Shown here: positions 5,069 through 11,648 of the stretch, one piece after another
Layout: every line of letters begins with the position of its first letter
Position numbering within the stretch: the first letter of the stretch is position 1
Source: a virus
Reading direction: 5' to 3' (one strand)
Virus record (IMG/VR): IMGVR_UViG_3300003323_000819
Location: 7,604-32,061 of that record
DNA: 24,458 nucleotides
The notes under the pieces: generated by a model
The model's input: the letters and a program-made list of their open reading frames with translations, nothing else
The model's database searches: none
Told to the model about the DNA's origin: nothing
Position numbers and translations under genes: made by a program

Positions 5069-5077
5069 ATTATATCA
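5069..5077 (-). promoter_or_regulatory. Extended -10 promoter for rusA, probably leaderless
   Basis: TGATATAAT on the - strand ends six bases before the rusA ATG (5062). Its TGA is also the stop codon of the holin gene. It gives rusA expression separate from the late operon. Confidence 0.6.
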
Positions 5078-5527
5078 GGAACTGAAGTCGACAGGTATGG
5101 AAGTGGATGTCGGTGCGACGACGGCCGGAGTTGGCGCGGGAGTGTCGGAGGGTGCCAGGCCGGGAGCGACTGTCGGAGCCGTGCCGGCGGCTAGAACCTG
5201 GGCGTTATAGTCGGCTATCCGCTTTTGGATGGCGGCCAGTCCCGGTTTGACCATGAAGAAGTAGACCGGCTGGGTCATGAAGGCCACCACGGCGGTCTGG
5301 ACAGCTATGATGCTCGGGTCGTGGGTCGGGACGTGAAGCAGGTAATTGCCGGCGACTACCAAGCCCGATGACAGGGCCACCAGGGTTATCATGACTCGTT
5401 CGGATTGGACGGAGAACCATTTCTTGACGGCTACCAGCAGAGGCGACAGGACGCCGGAGGCTGCGACGGCGCTCCAGGGTACGTGCACGGCAGCGTAATT
5501 TAATATGTTCAGTATTTGTTGTAGCAT
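5075..5527 (-). CDS. Probable holin
   Basis: A 150-residue membrane protein with three predicted transmembrane segments: about 14-35 (VPWSAVAASGVLSPLLVAV), 44-64 (MITLVALSSGLVVAGNYLL) and 72-98 (IIAVQTAVVAFMTQPVYFFMV). The C-terminal tail of about 45 residues is Pro/Ala/Thr-rich and lacks the usual strong positive charge of holin tails. Size, topology and position right after the LysM gene fit a holin that permeabilises the inner membrane at lysis. AAAGGAG lies about five bases before the ATG at 5527. Family not identified; another small membrane protein is the alternative. Confidence 0.6.
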   Translation of the reverse strand: MLQQILNILNYAAVHVPWSAVAASGVLSPLLVAVKKWFSVQSERVMITLVALSSGLVVAGNYLLHVPTHDPSIIAVQTAVVAFMTQPVYFFMVKPGLAAIQKRIADYNAQVLAAGTAPTVAPGLAPSDTPAPTPAVVAPTSTSIPVDFSS

Positions 5528-5529
5528 TT

Positions 5530-7041
5530 TTACTCCTTTACTACTTTTTTATTTTTGCTTCCTAAGAAGGTCTTCAGCCGGCTGTAGTTGGCTAAAGTTT
5601 TGGATAGCGCCACGACCCCGCGCTCTTCCAAACTTAGGTGAGAATTCATCGAGGCCCGTGTGGGCAGATCAACCTTAGCATGATACAGCTCATGCTCGGT
5701 TGTCAACGTTTCAACCGGGATGCCGAACCAATTGAAATTCATGGCCGCTTGGACCGGGCGAGCATACCGCTGGCCGTCCTTTTCGAACGTGCCGGCGATG
5801 GAAACCTCGCTCCCGGCACTGACCATCTTATCCGGACGTTTGCCCATCATATCCTGGACCCACATGCTTTTGCCGACGATGTACTTCTTGGGCCCATCGG
5901 GGAAAGACTTATAGGTCTGATGCCACTGATTGGCCGGACTCATCGGGTCGGGGTCGGGGTTACGCATGTCGATTTTGGTAGTGGGCAGGGAAGCGAAGCC
6001 GGGACTGTGTCTCTCTAGATTTTGATTAACCGCCTTTACTTTGTAGACGATGGTCCGCTTATCGCCAGGTACCGTCACCTTGGGCAATTCGGCCTTACCG
6101 TCAGCCAGGTCGGCTTCGTTGAAGCCGATGGTATATGCCGGCAGACCGGTCTCGGCGTAGTTGCCGATGGACAGTTTATCCATGTAGAACTCGACGGTCT
6201 TATCATTTATAAGCAGATGGGCCACGGCGTATATCTCGACGTCGCCGTTCTCCGGCACGGTCGGTCCGGTGGGCTTGAGGTCCTTCATCTCGCTGACTGA
6301 GCCGAAGGAGTACTTTTTGGTCCCGCCTTTTTTAGTGACGTGCATCCACTTGGGCTTATCCAGCAGCATGTAGCGGACCGGCTGGACATCCTTGGGCTTG
6401 CTCTTATTGATGGCGTAAGGCAGGTGAAGCTGATAGCCGGCTGGCAGGTTGGCCGGGTCCTTGAGGTTATTATGCTCAATCAGCTGGTCGGATGGGATAT
6501 CGAACTTGGCCGCCACGTCCCACACGGTCTCGCCCTCGCCCAGGATATAGCTGTGTCGACCCGTTATACGGCCCAGGATGCGTTTTTTTATGGTCCCTGG
6601 TTTGACTGTCTCCGGCTCAGGGTTGACGACGCTGTAGCGTCCCCAGCTGACCGGGACGCCGTAAATTGACGGCGACTTGACCTGACCGTCAGTATCGACA
6701 ATCAGGTGCTCCTGGTAATCGGCCACCTGGCAGAAAACGTCGACGATATTGGCGTGCTGTTCGCCGTTGATCTCGATATAAGGCTGGTCGTGGGGCTGGT
6801 ACTGGAACTTGACGACGGCGTCGTTGGTCGAAGGCCAGGTGCCGAGATAGCCTTCCTCGTCGAGGGCGAGGCGTTTATCGTAATCAGGTATCAGCTGCCA
6901 TATAACAGGTGAGTCTGTATGGCTCAGGAAGAATTTGGTCAGCTTATCGGGTGAGGTGCTAATCCCCAGCTTATTCAGCAAACCGCTGAAAGCTATCGGT
7001 AGGGTTTCATTTATTTTTGGTTTGTTTGAGGTGGAGTTCAT
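5530..7041 (-). CDS. LysM-domain protein, tail- or lysis-associated
   Basis: A 503-residue protein with one clear LysM module at about 164-208 (YILGEGETVWDVAAKFDIPSDQLIEHNNLKD...LPAGYQLHLP), a fold that binds N-acetylglucosamine chains of peptidoglycan. It is flanked by beta-rich regions, and one near residues 395-445 (KKYIVGKSMWVQDMMG...SAGSEVSIAGTFEKDGQRYARPV...WFGIP) looks SH3-like. I see no catalytic motif of an amidase, lysozyme or peptidase and no signal peptide. The gene lies between the tail fibre and holin genes, so it could be a cell-wall-binding tail component or a divergent endolysin. Start at 7041 with AGGAT six bases upstream, eight bases after the tail-fibre stop. Confidence 0.65.
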   Translation of the reverse strand: MNSTSNKPKINETLPIAFSGLLNKLGISTSPDKLTKFFLSHTDSPVIWQLIPDYDKRLALDEEGYLGTWPSTNDAVVKFQYQPHDQPYIEINGEQHANIVDVFCQVADYQEHLIVDTDGQVKSPSIYGVPVSWGRYSVVNPEPETVKPGTIKKRILGRITGRHSYILGEGETVWDVAAKFDIPSDQLIEHNNLKDPANLPAGYQLHLPYAINKSKPKDVQPVRYMLLDKPKWMHVTKKGGTKKYSFGSVSEMKDLKPTGPTVPENGDVEIYAVAHLLINDKTVEFYMDKLSIGNYAETGLPAYTIGFNEADLADGKAELPKVTVPGDKRTIVYKVKAVNQNLERHSPGFASLPTTKIDMRNPDPDPMSPANQWHQTYKSFPDGPKKYIVGKSMWVQDMMGKRPDKMVSAGSEVSIAGTFEKDGQRYARPVQAAMNFNWFGIPVETLTTEHELYHAKVDLPTRASMNSHLSLEERGVVALSKTLANYSRLKTFLGSKNKKVVKE

Positions 7042-7049
7042 TTTATATC

Positions 7050-8429
7050 CTAACCACTGCTTGAAGCGTGTAGATGCACCAAGGAGCTACCCGTGACGGA
7101 TGAGGCATCACCGGTTTCCACGGCCACTGTGACGTTAGTCGTCGAAGGGGCGGCGTTGATGGCAGCGACAATCTTGACCGTACCGGACGGTGTCCCGGCC
7201 ACTACGGCGGTCGGGGCGACCAGGAAAAAGCCGGCGGGCCAGGTCACTACGCCCGTGGCTTGGGCCGAGGCACTCAAGGAGATACTGTTAGTTGTCCCCC
7301 AAACTTCTTTGCGCGGACCACGCTGCTGGTAGTAGAAGGTACCACCGGCCGAACCGGCGTTGGTAAAGCTGAATACCCGGGTTTCAAATATCGGCCGGTT
7401 GATGATAATCGAAGTAGCCGGCAGGGACCAGTTGAAGGAAGCCGTGGCTCCCAAGATGGCGTTGAAACGGCCGACGTTCTCGGCTTCGTCGGTGCTGGCC
7501 GGCGCCGTGCCGGAGCCACCGAAGTAGTTCCAGTTCGTGCTGGTGGTCGAGAAGTCGGAGTAAACCCGCATGTTGGGGTCGCTGGAGAAGGCTATTTGCA
7601 CGGCACTGGTGTTGGTGTTCCAGACCAGGTAAACGAAATAGTCAGACTCGGCGGTGGCGAATATCGACGCACCCTTGCCGAACCAGCTGGTGCCGGCGTT
7701 CAGCGTCACTGATAGGGCACCCGTGATAGCCCGCACGGTGTTGCCGATACGCACGTAAACCGGATTGGTCGAGGAGGGGTCATTACCGTCGACGGTTTTT
7801 ATAGCCACCGTCAGGTTATTGGAAGCCACCGAAGTGGTAATTTTGCCGTTGATAAGCATCCCCTGGGGATAAGCTCCTTTAGGGATGACCAAGCCGGAAC
7901 CCTTGCCGTTGAACAGCAGATTGATATTGCTGTCGTCACCGTTGGCTTCGACTTTGACAGGATTGCCGGTGGCGGAGTTGGAAATCTTCACCTGGTTGAC
8001 GGCCGAGGCCACGGACCCGCGCTCCAGCCACTCATTGCCGTTATCGTCGGTCAGTGTCTTGTGATTGCCGTTCGGATTGGAGTGATCTTGTAGCAGGAAG
8101 TCGATGAGGTCGTTCCACATCTGTCCGGAGTTGACGAATTCGATGACAGCGTTGGCCAGGTGGGCCTGGGCGGTCGTGCCTTGCTGGCCCCGGACCAGGT
8201 TGGCGAGAGTGGAGCCTGACACGACACCGGTCATAAGCTCCCGCAGCGTCGGGGTTTTATTGCCGTTGCTGTCTACTCGGTCGACCACAAAGCTTACGCC
8301 GGTGTCGGTCGGGATGTTGGTGGTGTTATTCGGGGTCAGGGAAGAAGCTACGTCAGATATGCCGGAGCTGAGGGTCTTTTGAAGGTAGGAGTAGCTTTTT
8401 CTTGCTTTGTCTGATGCGGAGGCGGCCAT
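7050..8429 (-). CDS. Putative tail fibre / receptor-binding protein
   Basis: A 459-residue structural protein. The N-terminal part (LRELMTGVVSGSTLANLVRGQQGTTAQAHLANAVIEFVNSGQMWNDLIDFLLQDHSNPNGNHKTLTDDNGNEW) resembles virion-attachment regions of phage tail fibres (RG..GTTA.AH...V.......WNDLI...H). The rest is a Ser/Thr/Gly/Ala-rich beta repertoire with no charged helices, typical of fibre shafts and tips. The ATG at 8429 is chosen, with AAAGGA ten bases upstream. Upstream in-frame codons run into a terminator hairpin and cannot be the start. It is the first gene after the 8.5-kb leader, so it may be separately controlled. Receptor unknown. Confidence 0.65.
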   Translation of the reverse strand: MAASASDKARKSYSYLQKTLSSGISDVASSLTPNNTTNIPTDTGVSFVVDRVDSNGNKTPTLRELMTGVVSGSTLANLVRGQQGTTAQAHLANAVIEFVNSGQMWNDLIDFLLQDHSNPNGNHKTLTDDNGNEWLERGSVASAVNQVKISNSATGNPVKVEANGDDSNINLLFNGKGSGLVIPKGAYPQGMLINGKITTSVASNNLTVAIKTVDGNDPSSTNPVYVRIGNTVRAITGALSVTLNAGTSWFGKGASIFATAESDYFVYLVWNTNTSAVQIAFSSDPNMRVYSDFSTTSTNWNYFGGSGTAPASTDEAENVGRFNAILGATASFNWSLPATSIIINRPIFETRVFSFTNAGSAGGTFYYQQRGPRKEVWGTTNSISLSASAQATGVVTWPAGFFLVAPTAVVAGTPSGTVKIVAAINAAPSTTNVTVAVETGDASSVTGSSLVHLHASSSG

Positions 8430-8445
8430 GTTATTTGTGTCCTTT

Positions 8446-8478
8446 AAAAATAAAATAAACAGCACGGTTCAGGTGCTG
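8446..8478 (-). terminator. Intrinsic terminator in the leader of the tail-fibre gene
   Basis: On the - strand, CAGCAC (8478-8473), a seven-base loop and GTGCTG (8465-8460) form a six-base-pair stem followed by a T-rich run interrupted by A (8459-8446). It lies about 25 bases downstream of a predicted transcription start and directly before the Shine-Dalgarno of the tail-fibre gene. It is therefore an attenuator as well as a possible end for the upstream tail-protein transcript. Confidence 0.65.
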
Positions 8479-8502
8479 CTTTATGTAAGCTAGACTTCTG
8501 CT

Positions 8503-8511
8503 ATTGTACCA
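8503..8511 (-). promoter_or_regulatory. Extended -10 promoter upstream of the tail-fibre gene
   Basis: TGGTACAAT on the - strand in the 102-base gap. A heptamer TGTTGCA lies 16 bases upstream (8525-8531), and the same heptamer occurs upstream of the 16.7-kb promoter, so it may be part of the recognition sequence. Confidence 0.5.
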
Positions 8512-8531
8512 TTTTCCGAGTAGTTGCAACA

Positions 8532-10541
8532 TCACGACTTCCAATCCGACGGGTCGCTGGTCGGTAGCAGAACGCCGTCAATTACTACCTGAATCAGGGT
8601 GTAGCGGTCTGATACTCCGCTGGTCGATAAGCTCCAGCGCAAGTTGTTCAAAACCTTCTTGATATTCAGCACTTTTTTAACGGACGGCTGGGAGAACGTC
8701 GCCGCCGAACTGCCGGAATCACCGAATTGGACATCGCCCAGCAGATCAGCCCCGAAGCCGGACTCACCCAGGGAAGTGGCGATGGACCGGCTACCGATGG
8801 CCGTGAAGTCCCGCCCGCGCCGGATGCCGTAAACCGAGAAGGAGATATTGCCGTTAGGGTCAGCCAGCTCGACGTAAACCTTCCTTATATAGGCCCAGGT
8901 CATATGGTCCTTGTCCCAGTGAATCAGGCCGGAATCCAAGAGCGTGGCGAAAGCCGTCCCGGAGTCACCGGAACCTGACCCGCCGATTTCGATGAGCTTG
9001 GTTCCGGTGACCGGGACCGCCAGCAAGTGGATATTGCCGGAGCTATCGGTATATTCGAAGAACTGCTTGACGGCCAGCGTCCAAGGCAGTGCCCACACGC
9101 CCCGTCGTTCAACGTCGTAAACCCATATCTGATTATTAGTGGTTGAGCCATAAGGTACGGCCCAGTATATCCGGCCGTTGTGGGCGATGCCGGCGATTTT
9201 GGAAGCGTAGGCGTTCATGATGCCTTCGACCGATGTGCGGATAACATCCGATAGATCCGCCGTCACCAAAGTGTTCAAAATCGACTGGCGCGAACCGGTA
9301 TTGTGGAAACCTTTAGGCGACGGGAAATAAATGGCGTCGTCGTACTCTACCACGCCCAAAGGTGAGCGGGTGCCAACCGAACCCTGCTGTTTAGAGGCCA
9401 CCGGGATGACGATGACCAAGGTATCGACGGTCAGAGTGGACAGCGAAATCGCCCAGGTCGAACCGACGCCGTTAGGGTCGGCCGTCAGGACCGTGGCCAC
9501 GGCGTCGCCTTTACCGGTCCTAAAGTGCATAACCTTCTCCGGACGCTCGGAACCGCCTTTTTCAAGATCTATATAACCGCCACCGTAGAAGGGGTTGAAA
9601 GCTCCCATGTATTGGCCGGTGCCTGACCAAGCGACCCGGTAAGGATTGGCCGGGTCCTTGGTGGCCCATATCCGGTTGCCGGACAGAGCCAGGTCACCGT
9701 ACTTGGGACCACCGGTAGTGTCAGTATCGGGTGTCGCCTGATACGGGTTCGGGACCGCTACGCCGGTGTCGGTGTAGCTGTTGGTGCTGGTGGAATCCAG
9801 GAAGACTTCCTCACCGGAGCGGTCGCTGTAGTAAATGTTATAACGAGTGGCCCCTGTTACGGCCGTCCAGGCCAGGGCGATGGAATCGGTACCGGACACC
9901 CAGTTGTCCCTGGTCTTGCCCATGGTCTGAGAACACTCGGCTGAGGCCAGGGTCTCACCGATGGCGTTGACCGCCGTGACTTTGTAATAAGCTGTGTAGG
10001 TCGAGCCGGATATACCGGTCTTGGTCGGAGTGACAGTACCAGGCGTACTGATAGAACTGTAGCTACCTAGGGCCGCTCCCGAGATGTCGTAATAAGCGAG
10101 GGCCGTGCCTTGTTGGGCTAGTAGCAGGATATTGGCGCGGGTGCCATCGGACTTGACGCCGTTGACCTGTTTGGCGACCACCTGCTTACCGGTGGTCCAG
10201 GTGACGCCAGCCTTGACCGTCCATGAGCCACCGTCCTGGGCGATTTTAAAGGAGCCGTTATCAACCACCCAGTAATAGGTCGAGGTAGTACCATCTGAGT
10301 TATAAACCGAGAAGGACCCGGCCCCGTCTATCGGGCCGGTCAGGCTGGCCCCGTAGGGCGTTGAAGGAGGCCGGGTGGTCCATACGCCATCCTGATCTAA
10401 GAACATATTTTGGGCTTGGCGGACGGCGTCGATAGGCAGACGGGTCTCATCGAACAGGGTCATCACTCCCTTACCGAACTTGTCGATGGTTATGGTGAAG
10501 GGCTTCCCGTCCTGACCGGAGAGTTTGACGGCCTTTTTCAC
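8532..10541 (-). CDS. Tail protein with fibronectin-III-like domain (P22 gp10 / tail-hub-like)
   Basis: A 669-residue virion protein. The N-terminus (MTLFDETRLPIDAVRQAQNMFLDQDGVWTTRPPSTPYG, about 27-64) resembles the start of podovirus tail-nozzle and P22 gp10-type stabilisation proteins (A..A.N......G...RPG). A beta-propeller-like region with repeated W/Y-rich strands follows. Residues about 180-268 (AYYKVTAVNAIGETLAS...SIALAWTAVTGATRYNIYYSD...YTDTG) form a fibronectin-type-III-like domain, a common insertion in phage tails. GTG start two bases after the upstream stop, with GGAGA at usable spacing. The neighbouring adaptor-like gene suggests both form the neck and tail tube. The family assignment is from pattern only. 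Confidence 0.6.
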   Translation of the reverse strand: MKKAVKLSGQDGKPFTITIDKFGKGVMTLFDETRLPIDAVRQAQNMFLDQDGVWTTRPPSTPYGASLTGPIDGAGSFSVYNSDGTTSTYYWVVDNGSFKIAQDGGSWTVKAGVTWTTGKQVVAKQVNGVKSDGTRANILLLAQQGTALAYYDISGAALGSYSSISTPGTVTPTKTGISGSTYTAYYKVTAVNAIGETLASAECSQTMGKTRDNWVSGTDSIALAWTAVTGATRYNIYYSDRSGEEVFLDSTSTNSYTDTGVAVPNPYQATPDTDTTGGPKYGDLALSGNRIWATKDPANPYRVAWSGTGQYMGAFNPFYGGGYIDLEKGGSERPEKVMHFRTGKGDAVATVLTADPNGVGSTWAISLSTLTVDTLVIVIPVASKQQGSVGTRSPLGVVEYDDAIYFPSPKGFHNTGSRQSILNTLVTADLSDVIRTSVEGIMNAYASKIAGIAHNGRIYWAVPYGSTTNNQIWVYDVERRGVWALPWTLAVKQFFEYTDSSGNIHLLAVPVTGTKLIEIGGSGSGDSGTAFATLLDSGLIHWDKDHMTWAYIRKVYVELADPNGNISFSVYGIRRGRDFTAIGSRSIATSLGESGFGADLLGDVQFGDSGSSAATFSQPSVKKVLNIKKVLNNLRWSLSTSGVSDRYTLIQVVIDGVLLPTSDPSDWKS

Positions 10542-10542
10542 G

Positions 10543-11253
10543 CTATTCTCCGATTATGGCGCCGTGTAGCAGGTCTACATCATCGACTTGGTTATTCTGA
10601 TAATCCGGCAGCACGTCGTTCATGACACGCATATTGTCCAGCGACTCGGTGGCCTGTGAATCGTAAACCTGATATTTGTTGTTCTGACTTTCCAGCAGGG
10701 CCTTTTGGGCGGCTACCCAAAAGACGATGAAGTTCGGGTCGCTCATCTCGACCTTATCGGACGTGGCCGACAGCTTGACCGGATACTTGTAATAATCAAA
10801 ATAATAGGTGGCACCATAGGTCCCGTCGCCGGAAGTCGGCGTCCAGGTCAGATTCAGAGTCCAGCCGGAATTGTTGTTGCCGGTCAGATAGGCTCCGCGC
10901 CGGCCGTTGGCGATATAGTCCTGGGCCTGTTCGGCTTGGATGAACGGGATATAAGTCGTGGCTCCGCTGAGCACGAGACGAAGGAATCCGCCGGCGAAGC
11001 GGAAGTCGGTCAGGGAAGCCAAACTGATAGTAGTACTGGCGGACAACGTCGAGCCGGTGAAAGTCTTCCACAGCTCGTTCCACAGCACGTCCTGGGTAGT
11101 GCCCCAAATCCGGATGGCGGTGTTAATAAGGTTCAGCCGGGCGTTCCACTCGTCGGAATCGTCCGTACTGGTCGGAGTATCACTGTCGTTAGAGACGAGA
11201 GTATTGATCTCGTCCATCAGGTTTTGCAAAGTTACTGGGTCGGTGTTAGCCAT
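10543..11253 (-). CDS. Virion structural protein, probable head-tail adaptor or tail-tubular type
   Basis: A 236-residue protein. N-terminal helices (DPVTLQNLMDEINTLVSN, DEWNARLNLINTAIRIWGTTQDVLWNELW) precede a Thr/Tyr-rich beta region (GWTLNLTWTPTSGDGTYGATYYFDYYKYPVKL). A final helical segment follows (DPNFIVFWVAAQKALLESQNNKYQVYDSQATESLDNMRVMNDVL). This order is typical of tail-tubular-A/adaptor-like proteins, and the next gene is a large tail protein, as in podovirus modules. No signature motif was recognised. Start at 11253 with AAGGA just upstream, after a leader containing a promoter and a terminator. Confidence 0.5.
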   Translation of the reverse strand: MANTDPVTLQNLMDEINTLVSNDSDTPTSTDDSDEWNARLNLINTAIRIWGTTQDVLWNELWKTFTGSTLSASTTISLASLTDFRFAGGFLRLVLSGATTYIPFIQAEQAQDYIANGRRGAYLTGNNNSGWTLNLTWTPTSGDGTYGATYYFDYYKYPVKLSATSDKVEMSDPNFIVFWVAAQKALLESQNNKYQVYDSQATESLDNMRVMNDVLPDYQNNQVDDVDLLHGAIIGE

Positions 11254-11271
11254 GTTTTTCCTTTTTCAAAT

Positions 11272-11295
11272 AAAAAAAGCCGCTTCGGGGGCGAC
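11272..11295 (-). terminator. Intrinsic terminator in the leader of the adaptor-like gene
   Basis: On the - strand GTCGC (11295-11291) pairs with GCGGC (11283-11279) around a seven-base loop and is followed by seven Ts (11278-11272). The GTC of the first arm is also needed for the 5' GAC/GTC helix described for the leader, so the two structures exclude each other. Confidence 0.6.
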
Positions 11296-11314
11296 TGTTT
11301 TACGAAAACTGGTC
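11279..11314 (-). ncRNA. Structured leader RNA (GACCA-hairpin-AGTC type), copy C
   Basis: The predicted transcript starts with AGACCA. GAC (11314-11312) pairs with GTC (11295-11293), then an asymmetric CA/A internal loop, then GTTTT-CGT-AAAAC as a perfect inner hairpin. Identical flanks at the same distance from a -10 box occur in the 16.7-kb leader. Runs of five Gs upstream and five Cs downstream (GGGGG, CCCCC) could extend the structure if transcription starts earlier. Confidence 0.4.
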
Positions 11315-11322
11315 TACCCCCG

Positions 11323-11328
11323 ATTATA
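11323..11328 (-). promoter_or_regulatory. -10 box upstream of the adaptor-like gene
   Basis: Consensus TATAAT on the - strand, preceded by TG with no spacer base. It lies in the 83-base gap after the stop of the small basic protein gene. The predicted start falls at the AGACCA of the structured leader. Confidence 0.5.
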
Positions 11329-11336
11329 CACTATTT

Positions 11337-11639
11337 CTAGTATTTGCCCATGTTGCCGACGGCCGGGCCACGGAAAACTTTGGGAGCGGTGGCCATGACC
11401 TGACCACGCCGGCTGTAAGCCTTGCCCTTGTTGGCAACGGCTTTTTCGCTTTTCTTTTTCATGGGAGTATTTGGTTTTTTCTGACGGGGACCGGCTACCC
11501 GGCTGTCGCCATGAATCGACGGCTGGTGGGCCTTGCTCTTAGGGACCATTTTGCCGGTGGTCGTTTTCCGTCTTTTAGGACTGCCCGGGCCAGGCGTCTG
11601 TTTGCTGAAGTTGCGAGCCCCTCCGAAATTGCGCGACAT
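11337..11639 (-). CDS. Very basic small protein, probable virion DNA-associated protein
   Basis: Not recognised; 100 residues, extremely rich in Lys, Arg, Gly, Pro and Ser (SPKRRKTTTGKMVPKSKAHQ, PRQKKPNTPMKKKSEKAVANKG) with hardly any acidic residues. It is probably disordered and nucleic-acid-binding, like small protamine-like or core proteins of virions. AGGAGG five bases before the ATG at 11639 overlaps the stop region of the 1286-residue gene. That large protein ends in a similar Lys-rich tail, so the two may share a DNA-contact role. This is inference from composition. Confidence 0.6.
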   Translation of the reverse strand: MSRNFGGARNFSKQTPGPGSPKRRKTTTGKMVPKSKAHQPSIHGDSRVAGPRQKKPNTPMKKKSEKAVANKGKAYSRRGQVMATAPKVFRGPAVGNMGKY

Positions 11640-11648
11640 ATTTTCCTC

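Noticed and set aside
10705-11340. 211-codon + strand ORF opposite the adaptor-like gene
   Set aside because: Shadow of the - strand gene. It also runs through the promoter and terminator leader and has no RBS or motif.
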